In this document: piece after piece, positions 11,105 through 21,036 of the stretch | Numbering within the stretch: the first letter of the stretch is position 1 | Layout of the letters: each line of letters starts with the position of its first letter | Source: Blastobasis lacticolella | Taxonomy: Eukaryota > Arthropoda > Insecta > Lepidoptera > Blastobasidae | Assembly (NCBI GenBank): GCA_905147135.1 | Contig: LR990041.1 | Location: 14,197,907 to 14,261,906, forward strand | Reading direction: 5' to 3' | Length of the DNA: 64,000 bases | Made by a program: the position numbers and the translations under genes | Notes under the pieces: model-generated | The model's input: the letters and a program-made list of their open reading frames with translations, nothing else | Told to the model about the DNA's origin: nothing | The model's database searches: none

Positions 11105-11232
11105 GCCCGTAGGATGGGAGCTTTGATATAAGTGCGTTATGCCAGACCCGATCAAATCCCTTTGCGATGTCCAGGCTGGCGGCCAGCACTTCCCTTTTAC
11201 TCTCAACGGCGGCTGACCAGAGTATGCTCAAT
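11105..11232 (-). pseudogene. LINE reverse-transcriptase fragment
   Basis: The minus strand reads SLDIAKGFDRVWHNAL, followed by an ISKLPSYG-like stretch. This is the motif A region of a jockey/CR1-type RT; the intact LINE at 21-24.2 kb has SLDIAKAFDRVWHRAL. Only about 40 residues survive, with sequence on both sides unrelated to the element. Confidence 0.8.
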
Positions 11233-12720
11233 TGCGGCCAGGGACTTTATCTATAGCTAATAAATTTACATTCTCATTTCTTACAAAAGCAGATTAAACC
11301 TCCACACAGAAAGGAGCGGAATGTATGAAGTCATAACAAACCTTTCCAAAGCGAGTGCTTTAAGCTTTGTAAATCCGATAATCTCGCCAAATTTAATTCT
11401 CTAATGCTTCATGTGTGTACTTTTGGTTGCAGGAGGATTTGCTCTCTTCGCGAAAAATCAACGTAAAGTTCACACACTCCATTGCCTTTTGTTGAACTTT
11501 GAACAGTGTATAAAATTGTACAAACTACCAGTATTAAAACAAAATAAATTAGTTTTTTATTAATATTGTACTACATAACTATATGTAGAACAATATTTTA
11601 TTGTACAAGCATATAATTTTATAAGAAACGACAGCCCTAGTATTTTTATTTTTGTCTTGGAAAGTTTTTATTTCGTAGATCAGTAAATAACGTTTTCTGA
11701 TACATATTTCCAATTATGCGATCACAAATTCAGCCGCCCATAGCGACTAGTTTATGGCAATACCCTCCGCTGATGTGATTTGGACCTGGCTTATGTTCAG
11801 CAGTATACTGGTATGGGGTGATGATTTGCGTGATTGGATGGTGGTGGTCATTTAGTCATTTTTACAAAAATTCCTGATACCCATTAGATAAATATTAGAT
11901 GTTAAACAATTTAGTTGATCACTTAGCTCAAATTGCCATGTGAAAATTCATGTTTTATGAATATAAAATGCGTACAAGTATTAGCAAAGTCAGATTTGTT
12001 ATTTCTGTCATCACGAATCGTGCGAAGCACCACCTGCGGTCTCAGTTTAATGCTGCTGCTAACCAGAAGAGGAGCGCCCACAATAAATTTTCCTTGTGCT
12101 GTCTCATGCAGTAACCACAAAGTTGCCTTTGTTGTTACTAGGTTCACGGTCTAAAAATCTGTATTTTCACAATATTTACATTATTTTTAGTCTTCAATCG
12201 ACTGGCTTGACTCCTGATTAGAGGCGTTATAAGTACTATGTTAAGAGTCACCTATTCCAAAACGTCTGTAATTTATGCAGACAAATTCTATTCAAAGGGA
12301 ATCTACGTTTTTGTAATTTGTGATTGAAATTTGGTAATTTTATTCTATATTTGTAATAGTGTTAACAAAGAAAAAAAAAATACTGTCATAAAATTATATG
12401 TAGGTATATTGCCTTTTCCTTTTTTATTTTTACGTTTTTTATAGCATAAAAAGGTTACTAACATAGTGCGATGGGGGCTTGACGACCTAAAATACAGGCT
12501 TTCTGCCTAGCTTAGGCATCAGTCTCTTAAACTTGTTATATCTAAGAAAATAACATAAAGTGAAATGTAAATTTCTGGGACTTAATAAACTTTATTACTA
12601 TTTATATTTTAATTTTTATACTTTAGTCATTTTGAAACTTGAATCCACTATACTTATTAGTACTATATAGAATGTAGCGCGGATAGCGAGTATTTTGCAT
12701 CGTGAAACATTTCAAATTAA
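11233..12720. other. No gene or known repeat recognised
   Basis: Two overlapping opposite-strand ORFs of 73-74 codons at 11923-12154 show no domain. The rest is AT-rich. Confidence 0.4.
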
Positions 12721-12724
12721 TTAA

Positions 12725-12804
12725 TTAGATAAAGCCTTAATGGCTTTAAGTCCGCCAATTGTATTATTGTGCAATAAAGTTTTAAATAAATAAATAAATA
12801 AATT
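12725..12804 (+). repeat. Retroposon-like 3-prime tail ending (TAAA)n
   Basis: GCAATAAAGTTTTAAATAAA contains a polyadenylation-like AATAAA and runs into (TAAA)n. A related tail, GTACAATAAAGAGTTATAAA, occurs at about 42816. It is likely the end of a retroposed element whose body I cannot delimit. Confidence 0.4.
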
Positions 12805-13070
12805 ATGGCCTATTCGATATGGTATCGGCACGCATTCAAAACAAACACGTTCACGGTTGTGGTCACGTCTGCGCAATATAAGGCTAATATGTCTCAATAC
12901 CTCTACTGTCGATGTAGTTAAATCAGCGAAAAATATTCGCACCTCATTCTCGCCTTCTTTATTAAAATTTTTTCGTGGAAAAGCGTCTCTTTTCAAAGAA
13001 AAAAATATTGAATTTGTATTTGGGTACGTATTTTTTTTTATTAAAAATGTACCACTTACTTATGTAGGCC

Positions 13071-13137
13071 TTTTGCTGGGAAAACTGGGAGATTGGGGAA
13101 CAGTCTCGGAAGCCGATTGGCACCCCGTAACGGTATA
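13071..13137 (+). repeat. Copy of a short recurring block (GTCTCGGAAGCCGATTGGCA)
   Basis: One frame reads LGDWGTVSEADWHPVTV before a stop. Related blocks are at 58318-58420 (plus) and about 60530-60590 (minus, TVSEADWHLVMV). The recurrence with kept reading frame suggests the C-terminus of a mobile-element protein; identity unknown. Confidence 0.45.
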
Positions 13138-13254
13138 ATCCACTTGCATCCTCCGCTGGTTTTACAAAATTAAATTTGTTAAAAATCTACACTATAATAA
13201 TAATAATATTTAATATAATATTAATATTATATTATATATTATTTTATATTTTAT

Positions 13255-13400
13255 ATTATAAAGAGGAAAGATTTGTACCTATTTTTGTATGTTTGTATGT
13301 TTGTATTGAATAGGCTTCGAAACTACTGGACCGATTTCAAAAATTCTTTCACCGTTGGGAAGCTACACTATCCGCGGGTGACATAGGCTATATTATATTT
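13255..13400 (+). repeat. Dispersed repeat fragment, Helitron-like family
   Basis: TATAAAGAGGAAAGATTTGT, (TTTGTATG)n, then GAAACTACTGGACCGATTTC, AAAATTCTTTCACC and GGTGACATAGGCTATATTAT. The first half matches 10962-11075. A long AT-only stretch precedes it (about 13190-13255). Confidence 0.5.
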
Positions 13401-13978
13401 TCTAAAAAATTACGGATCATTAATAAAACTCCAATAATGTAACCTAAGGTGTAAAAAAATACCCAAAAAATTCCTTACATCGCGTGCGCTGCTAAAACTA
13501 AGACTTTGCAGAACACATCATTATCTACAAAAAGTGTCGCGACAGTATATGTCTAACTATTATAGTTATGTCACAATAAGTGTTCTTTTATTTTCAAAAT
13601 TTAATTGAAATGCCGCCGCTAAAAAACGCTCTCTATTTGTACCTTGGTATTAATCCTTATCAAAATAAATTACTTCATATTCACGACTGCTTCAATACTT
13701 TTATATAACTTTTTGAATTATTCAATTCATACATTCCATTCGAAAGATATCACGAGTTTAAAAATGTGAATATTAGAAAAAAGTCGCGTGTTCGCCGCTC
13801 AGTCCGCTCGGCTATCTAGGCAGCACGGGGTACGTACGGGAAATACGGCAGTCAGGAGCCGGGTCGCCCCCTTCCCTCTAAAATGGTTGAGGAGACGTTT
13901 GGAACTTTTGTGATCGTAATATGGTGTCCTGTTTGTAACGGGACACTACTCAGTACATACTTAAGTATAATATAATTA
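13401..13978. other. No gene recognised
   Basis: AT-rich, with a GC-richer patch (13795-13880) showing no ORF or repeat match. Confidence 0.35.
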
Positions 13979-13979
13979 C

Positions 13980-14181
13980 TTCATATTATAAAACGAAGTC
14001 CCACGCCGTGTCTTACTGTCATTCTGTACGCGATAAACTCAAAAACTACTGAACGGATTTTCATGCGGTATTCACACACAGACTACATAGTGTGGTTTTA
14101 GACAACGTGATTCATGACGAAGGTTCAGGTGTATAATTTGTTAAGGTTTACTACCCGTGCGAAGCCGGAGCGGGCCGCTAG
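13980..14181 (+). mobile_element. Short non-autonomous Helitron-like element
   Basis: Begins near TCATATTATAAAACGAAGTC and contains CTCAAAAACTACTGAACGGA. It ends CCCGTGCGAAGCCGGAGCGG, where CCCG and CGGG can pair, followed by GCCGCTAG at 14174-14181 and a T. A TC start, a GC-rich hairpin and a CTAG end followed by T are Helitron hallmarks. No Rep/helicase coding sequence is present. The 5-prime boundary is approximate. Confidence 0.55.
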
Positions 14182-14236
14182 TTTGTTAATAAAGCTTATT
14201 ATTGAATATTGAAAGTATTTATAGGGAATTAATTGA

Positions 14237-14617
14237 ACCTTCGCACGCCTGAGGTCTACAATCTCCGCTAACGAACCTTCTAGGGAGGCAAGGGAGCAGC
14301 TGTGGCGTGCCCAATACCCAGCGCCTTCTGGATCCATCGCACCCAGCGAATCCCTGCCACCAGGACACGAACTGCAGTGGCCAACTTGGAAGTCACTTAA
14401 CCGTTTACGGACGCAGGTTGGCCGCTGCAAAGACTCTCTGACTAAGTGGGGCTTCATTGACCAGACACAGCAGCGATGCGACTGTGGAGCTCCATCCCAA
14501 ACCATGGAGCATCTGCTTTCTTGTCCTCTTTGTCCTGCTACCTGCACTAGGGAGGAATTGTTCCTGGCGACTGATAATGCCGTTGCCGTGGCCAACTACT
14601 GGGCATGCCAGATCTAG
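14237..14617 (+). pseudogene. LINE ORF2 C-terminal fragment with Cys-rich knuckle
   Basis: A 126-residue open stretch has no start of its own. It contains SLNRLRTQVGRCKDSLTKWG, RCDCGAPSQTMEHLLSCPLC, then ATDNAVAVANYW and a stop. The RLRT-GRC ... CxCG ... QTxxHLLxCP pattern is the C-terminal region of jockey/R1-like LINE polyproteins. RT and endonuclease are absent, so the copy is truncated, and no poly(A) follows immediately. The longer minus-strand ORF (14125-14595) is an antisense shadow. Confidence 0.8.
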
Positions 14618-15812
14618 GGTTTTCGGAAAATTGACTCGACGAAGAAGATTGAATCTTCTCAAAAATATAAGCCACTATTTCTCTCTTAATTTTCGCTAAG
14701 ATACCTACATTGAACGGAACGAGGAAAATTTATAACATGAAAAAAGAACTTACAAGCCCCACGAAACTTGGTTAGGATAATTTTGCAAATCAATTTTTTT
14801 ACAAAGTTTCGGCTCGTATAATCAAAAGTTTGATTGTAACTGTCATCGTCGTCCTACGGCATGATTACCATAATATTTCAGGTTGTTTCTTATTGAAATT
14901 TAAATTCCATATCTTAAACCTATTTGCAAGAAATTGAATACGATCGAGTACATAAGTACGAGACGACAAGGCCGCCTTTGCTCTTCTGTCTCTTATTGAT
15001 TGTAAGTATGAGCATAAGAGTTTTTTTCTATATCCATCTAAGCAATACATTTACGTCTGCATAGTAAAAATTGAATGCCATGTTATTAAATGTACGGAGA
15101 TCGCAGGTGTCCCGCCAATATTACACTCTGCCACGAAATGTTTGAAGAATGGAAAACTGGTAACATTTTCCAGGGTATGTAATTTCAATTTCGCTGCTCG
15201 TACGAAATACGTTGAACGTATTCGCCATAAGTTATAAATTGTGGTTCTCAGTCGAGTCTATGATAATATTTATTTGGAAATATGAACACTTACGTTCAGC
15301 TTATACGTTATTTGAGGACTTTCGTGCGGCAAGTATTTGATTTGATTGCCAATGAAAGTTATTTCATTGCGAGGTTATTAAATTCCTTAAGAGAGTAGGT
15401 ATTTCTTTCGTAAACGAAATAAGTTGAATCGGCGTTAATCGAAGTAACATATCCGATTATTTGGGGCCTACATACTCGTAAATAAAAAAAAACACAATTG
15501 TCTATTTCTTAAGTGATTTCTCGATACTACTGTACTGTGTTTGCCGGCTGTCGTCAAGAGGGCACATCTAATCAAGCGCCTAAATATAATATTCCAAAGC
15601 AGTTAAAAATAGACTACTTACAATCTTGGAGGGCTAGGAATTTTTGGAGATTTGGAAACCTGGAGAGTTTTATGTTGCAATAAAATATTGAATTGTACAT
15701 AAAGAAGGTACTCTACACTACGTCGATGTCGGAATAAACCCCGCTTTTTCTCATTTCCATGCCGTCCGTAGAGTGTCACAATTTACACGTTAGTGGGTAT
15801 TTTATAAGGAAA
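14618..15812. other. No gene or known repeat recognised
   Basis: AT-rich sequence; the only ORFs are short and featureless. Confidence 0.4.
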
Positions 15813-16316
15813 TTAAGTTGTAATATGATAAATTCTTTTTGCGAGTATGTTTTCGGACTGTGAATGAATTGAATTAAGCCATGCAAAAAAGGGGAAATAT
15901 AAAACTTTAAATGCGGCGTTGCTCAGGGGAGGCAATGGGACCGTCGCCACCGAAGCAATTAAGTCCGCAGAGAAACGGAGATAGATGGCCAGAGTTTCAT
16001 TTGTGTTTAAAATGGGTGAATTTGGTAAAAAAAGCGGGTAAACTGCCGCGGGAGGGTTCCGCGGGCAATTATGAAATATATCTGCCGCGCGGCCCGCCCC
16101 GCCTGCGGGTAACTGCGGCTGCAAGTAAAGCGAAGCCGTAAATGTGCATCGGCAATGCGTAAACTGGATGCGAACACAACTAGTGTACAGACAAATTGCC
16201 ACCCTGTTATGGAGATACCACGAAAACTGTATTACATTGTAATTTGTCATATACTCTTCTCTTCTTACTCGATAAGCTCTTGACAGCTCTGTCAAGACGT
16301 AACGTGTATCTGCCAC
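15813..16316 (-). other. GC-rich island with an unexplained 167-codon ORF
   Basis: The minus strand is open for 167 codons starting MADTRYVLTELSRAY; no domain, signal peptide or repeat is recognisable. It crosses a GC- and CpG-rich patch at about 15905-16150 that also keeps the opposite strand open for 76 codons. GC-rich DNA lacks stop codons by chance, so the ORF may mean nothing. A regulatory island or an exon of a host gene outside the window are alternatives. Codon content (many Tyr, Leu, Pro) is not convincing. Confidence 0.2.
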
Positions 16317-16825
16317 GACTGCTCGGTCATAGTCGCTTTATTTTGTAAGCGGATGTCACTCTTTTCATGATTTCGTTCAATTCAATTTCGATTTTCATGG
16401 GTCTATCGCATCTTCCGCGCGGTCGGTCTACTCATCCCTGCACGACTAGACTCGCCGTGTCTCGCCTCGAAACGTGTCCAAAGAATTTGAGGATTCGAGC
16501 TTGTATTGGCGTAAAAGACGCTCATTGATGCAGTCTTGTTATATAAGTTCTTGAAGTGTGGAAACATTTAAACAGTTCGTACGAGCCTGGTTTTGGAAGC
16601 TTTGGTTATCTTTCTATTCCTCCATATCTTCTTCAACCTATCCATTGCGGTTCTACAAATTGACATTGCGATTCACACAGACTACCATTGCTATTTTAAT
16701 TACTTACATAATACAATGCCATAGGTATTACATAAACATGGAAATTGGAATCACATCATCTATCTGTCTACTGATGGACTCACGTCTCTTCCACATCAGT
16801 AGACGGTTTTGCGATACTCTCCACA
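16317..16825. other. No gene recognised
   Basis: The plus-strand frame from 16558 to 16830 (90 codons) lacks any domain. Confidence 0.35.
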
Positions 16826-17181
16826 ATTGATAACGGTTGGAGATCGCAGTGTTTGAGAAACACATCAGATAACGCTGCTGTCCATTTTCTGGTCTCGAAG
16901 GTCATTCCTCAACGACGCCAGTCGCCTTTTACAACACCCACAAGGTTTATTTACGAATGTTTTGAAAAGTTTCTAATTGTACCTGAAATATTTAGATGCT
17001 TCCACACCGGCTTTTACAAATGTTACAGTTTTCTTTTGTTTACAGAGGTTCTAACTGTAAGAACGTATGGGAAACATTTACAAACTTAGTTTTTACTGCA
17101 CCCTCACGAGACAAAAGTTTCTTAACACCGTGTTCAGCACAGGTCAGAAGGATCAGTACAATATTCTACTCTACCGGACTC
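16826..17181 (-). mobile_element. Interrupted copy of the RTE-derived short repeat
   Basis: GGTTGGAGATCGCAGTGTTT, GCTGCTGTCCATTTTCTGGTCT and CCAGTCGCCTTTTACAACACCCAC match the reversed copy at 50960-51226. ATTCTACTCTACCGGACTCC at about 17160-17180 matches that copy's far end. Some 200 bp of unrelated sequence (16944-17150) lies between, so something was inserted or the copy was rearranged. Confidence 0.65.
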
Positions 17182-18077
17182 CACACGGAAAATTTAAAGT
17201 ATCTAAATATCGAATACAAAATCCGCAATAAAGTCATTAATCGGAGCCCGAACAACGTGCCCCAAATTTAAGTAAACAATCTGAAAGCTTTAAAACTTCA
17301 CAGGACTTCTTTAGGCCAGGTTTCGCTAAATTGGTTTATTTACGGACCTTATCTAAACTCGTAAAGCCGAATTCGTAAACAGCTTTCCGATGGCCAGGGA
17401 GGCCCCAGGGGTGATATTGATTTGCTATAAACATAAACCAAGCCTAGCAAATATTATCAATCATAATGCAACATGGGTAGCCAGCCACGTTTCCATCTTG
17501 ATAATGGAGTTTATACAGCGCACACGTAGGCGTAAGACGTATATACGTCCATTTAGTAGGTATTACATATGTCATACCTACTTTTCTGGGGAATAGTTGC
17601 TGTTGCTAGGTATATAAACAAATACCTATATTTAATGTGCACGATTATCCAACTGGTAAAAAATACAAAATAGCAGGTACCTCCTGAAACAGAATCTTCC
17701 CGATTGAAAGTTTTGTACTTTTTAAATTTCAATCGCTTCCCGAACCATACGCGGATAATATTTCCAGTCGGTGGAGAGGACATTAGGCGCATGCAGGAGT
17801 GCCTAGATCAGTTACCCAAACGCGTTAGTTCCGCGTAGCATAATTTCCAGTCGCATTTTTCCCCACTTGCATTTGTTTTCGTTCATGTATGTCACCATTC
17901 GCGTGGGTTGACAAGCGTTACTTTCTCTAATCGATTTTTATTCTGATCGTTTTTTTCTATACGCCCTTTTTCTGCACGCATTTTTCGTCATTCAATTTAT
18001 TTTACAAAACTCGAAAAACCGCTTTCAAGAGAGAAGCAAAACGTCATTCCTTCACTCTAAGGTTTGATTAGGAGTAC
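17182..18077. other. No gene or known repeat recognised
   Basis: Short ORFs only (for example 17390-17596 plus, 17553-17792 minus), without domains. Confidence 0.4.
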
Positions 18078-18503
18078 ATAGGGAATGCAATACCGGGATA
18101 CTGGGATCCCAAAATACCGGGATCCCGCATACATTTTGCGGGACTAATCCTGGTCGAAAATTTTGCGGGATCCCGCTGGACTGGCGGGATTACAGAGAAG
18201 CATGGTTTATACGTGATACTGTGCGCAGGGCAACTCGTGGGCCGTGGTTTGGCTGGCTGTGCGCGGTCTAAGCGATGAGCTTAACTGTAGAACCACCCTA
18301 TATTTTTCCCTATATGTTCATATATTTAAAGAAAGAAAGAACATTTATTGACACAAACAACAACACCACAACATAAAAAAAAAAAACAATAAACCAAAAA
18401 GACAAAAAAAGAAGACAATTATTACAACATAAAATACACGGGAAGACAACAGTCCCGCAACTACCTGGATTGAAATTATCTTGCGGGATTGCATTCCCTA
18501 AGA
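18078..18503. mobile_element. Inverted-repeat DNA element interrupted by a LINE 3-prime end
   Basis: TAGGGAATGCAATACCGGGA at the left is mirrored by CGGGATTGCATTCCCTA at 18483-18499. Inside, GGGATCCC-type palindromes recur (18106, 18119, 18167). At about 18327-18470 lies AAAGAAAGAAAGAACATTTATTGACAC followed by a poly-A-rich stretch, like the reversed LINE 3-prime ends at 49316 and 53972. The order implies a LINE tail inserted into the older element. No transposase. Confidence 0.55.
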
Positions 18504-18877
18504 GGACACTATTCAGCAGCCAGTAAGTAGGTAGGAAAATTCTTACTATAGGTAATTTACTTTAGATTTTCTCCATTTTAAGGTAATTTTGCAGAACATT
18601 TCAAAGATGTTTTGGCAATGCTCCAAGCTTCAGTGTTATGCTTTTCGTTGAGATTCTTTAAATGTCACGTCGCTCTTCAAGCTTTTGGAACTATTATAAT
18701 ACGTAATCAAACTAAGAGACGTCATTAAAATTAAATAAAGTAGAAAATACTTAAATGTACTCATTTAATCATTACTCATGATTAGTTGGTTTACTTATAT
18801 TTATGATTTTCACTTTTTTTTAGCTACGCTCTGTGACCAACGAACAGATATCCCACTGGGGGCCCTATGTTTGAAAC
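18504..18877. other. No gene recognised
   Basis: AT-rich, no repeat match. Confidence 0.35.
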
Positions 18878-18993
18878 CGCTCGCATCCACGCAAGAGCTT
18901 ACCTTCTATTGCTTGTCTTTTCTATCTCTCGCAACTTACCACAAGTATGAAAGAGATAGGTAGCGCACGCGTGCGCTCGCGTGGATGCGAGCG
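18878..18993. repeat. Foldback sequence with perfect 15-bp arms
   Basis: CGCTCGCATCCACGC (18878-18892) and its exact reverse complement (18979-18993) enclose 86 bp. That interior holds a nested pair, CTATCTCT (18922-18929) and AGAGATAG (18952-18959), and the palindrome GCGCACGCGTGCGC. A small MITE-like element or a structured RNA region are both possible. Confidence 0.6.
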
Positions 18994-19734
18994 CTTTAAA
19001 AATAAGGTCTGTAATGGTAAGCGATACCTGACTCCTATAACATTTATTAATGAATTTAGGTTGCAGGTAACAAAAATGCAGAACTAAATGCTTGCCAGTG
19101 AGAACTAAATGCCTCGCTATGCTTGTGTTTTAGTCTAAGATAAAGAAAATGCCTGGGTGGCCTAGCGCAAGATGTCGCTAGGTTACCTGGGCAGAACCTT
19201 TTCCTTAAAAGTTTAATGGTACTATCCCTGAGGTCCTTATTGTTGGAAAGGGAAAAATACCTGTTAGTTGATATATAACACGATTAAATAACAGATGAGG
19301 GTAAATCTCTCCATTTGGTCACCTGTTTAAATCTTCCAACCCCATGGAAGGACCAAGGTGAGAGTTTAGTAGGTAGCCAACATATATTTTTTCTTATTTG
19401 ATCTTTTAATTCTCTCGTATAATGTATGAATTTTCTTAATAACAGATGAAAGAAGTTCATCTACAAAAAATAATTAATAAATTGGACCATAGTCTTGTAT
19501 TGTTTATTACTAGTACATCTACTTTAACTCTACCTGCAGTTATTCTCTTGCTTATAAACCTTCCTCTTAAATCACTCTATCTTATGTTGAAAACCACACT
19601 AAAATCTGTTGCGTAGTTTAAAAGATCTAAGTGTACATAGATACATAAGGACAGACGGCAGGGAAGCGACTTCATTTTATGCTATGTATAGAAATCGGAA
19701 TATCAAAGAAATCTAAATAACATCAATAATTCAT
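18994..19734. other. No gene; one hairpin
   Basis: AGAACTAAATGC is repeated at about 19080 and 19102. An imperfect hairpin lies at 19151-19192: GCCTGGGTGGCCTAGCG against CGCTAGGTTACCTGGGC, with an 8-nt loop and two pairs of adjacent mismatches that are partly G-U in RNA. No ORF. Confidence 0.45.
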
Positions 19735-20260
19735 ATCATTATATTAGACGGGACTTGCACGCGACGGACCTTTTCAAAAGGGGTGATAGATAAGATCGGA
19801 TCAGTACTAAGTAGTTACTCGATTTCAATAATATAAAATATATGTCCCGCACCTCAAGGTAGCGAACCTGCTGCGTACTCCCAAGGATGTAATCCCGTAT
19901 CAGACGCCAGGTGTCTATAAGATAGACTGTAGCTGTGAAGGCTCATAAATTGGCCAAACTAAACGTTCGATTGCCGAAAGGGTCAAAGAGCATTTAGCTG
20001 CAGTAAATAACCACCAGACGAATTAATCTGCCATAGCAGACCACCTGCTTAACTCTGGCCCAAACCACTAGATAGAACTGCATGCGAGAGATAGGAAAGA
20101 TAGGAAAGATAAAATGCTACTCTGTATGTCTTTGATGAACACGATCGTAGCGGTAGAATGGTCAGAAAAAATATTATTGGACAGGTTGCGTAATACTGGA
20201 AAATTAGCTCAGCGGAGTCATATCTAACTCAGTTGATAACTGAATTTGACATGAAATAAT
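19735..20260 (+). pseudogene. Penelope-like element remnant with GIY-YIG domain
   Basis: From 19868 one frame reads LLRTPKD, TPGVYKIDCSCEGS, a stop, IGQTKRSIAERVKEH, a second stop, SAIADHLLNSGPNH and a third stop. GVY-I-C-C ... YIGQT-R-I--R--EH is the GIY-YIG endonuclease signature at the C-terminus of Penelope-like retroelements; the YIG Tyr codon is here a stop. The upstream ATATTAGACGGGACTTGCAC (19742) resembles the arm of the inverted-repeat element at 50440-50608. Reverse transcriptase is missing. Non-functional. Confidence 0.75.
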
Positions 20261-20940
20261 TATACACTACGTCATCTACGTTGGCCACTGGCAATAGCGT
20301 CTACCAAATTAGAGAAGTGTAAGATTTTTTATAAAAAAAAAAAAAAAAAAAAAATTGTTCATTTATCATCTGATAAAGTTCCAAATATAAATTTTACAAT
20401 AATATTTATGTCAAATTCAGTTGTCTACTGAGATAGCCAATAGCCGAGTCTGAATCTGGTGAGTCCCAATGCGCAGTTGCAGCACTGAAAACAATTGAAG
20501 TAAGCGAGAGTAGCAGTATAAATTGTATATACAATAAACTGATATGTACTCGTAAAACAAATAAATAAATCCTGACATTTCGGAAAAAGTTCGTACTTTT
20601 TCGTAACATTTTTTTTATTGTAGTTCGTTGCACCCACAGTAATAAAAAGAGCTGTAGCTGGGTTTTGTCGTCAGAGCCAGGATGAGAATTATTCATATTT
20701 GTTTGGAGCACTCCCAATCACTTACATCTATAACGGATTAATCGAGGTTTTATATTCAAACCGATTTAATCGCAATGATTTGCGAAAATAGAAGGGAATA
20801 CCTACTTTGTATAAAGCATTTGCCCTTAGTGAGATTATTATAGTGGTAAGGTAAGAATTTATTTATGCTTACTAATAAAAAAATCCTCCTACCTACCTAT
20901 TTGTAATGGTGGATGGATGGATATTTGTTACTACTTCACG
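20261..20940. other. No gene; poly-A run
   Basis: An A-run at about 20333-20354 may be the tail of an unidentified retroposon. The minus-strand frame at 20406-20717 (103 codons) has no recognisable domain. From about 20868 the sequence faintly resembles the Helitron-like repeat. Confidence 0.35.
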
Positions 20941-21003
20941 CAATAACTGCTAATGGTTCGACTAAACTGTAATTGGATCGCGAGAGCAGCTCAATGGCAT
21001 TTT
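20941..21003 (-). repeat. Inverted copy of the AAAACTGCCATTGAGCTRC repeat
   Basis: Reversed, it reads AAAATGCCATTGAGCTGC, then GATCCAATTACAGTTTAGTCGAACC. It aligns with 8717-8790 and mirrors 24704-24785 on the far side of the LINE. The two arms flank the LINE, suggesting it inserted in or near the loop of a foldback repeat. Confidence 0.5.
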
Positions 21004-21036
21004 CATGCGTGTTCGGTATTCTGCTGCGTTTAAAAC

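Noticed and set aside
14125..14595. 156-codon minus-strand ORF
   Set aside because: The opposite strand carries the recognisable LINE zinc-knuckle region, so this is its shadow.
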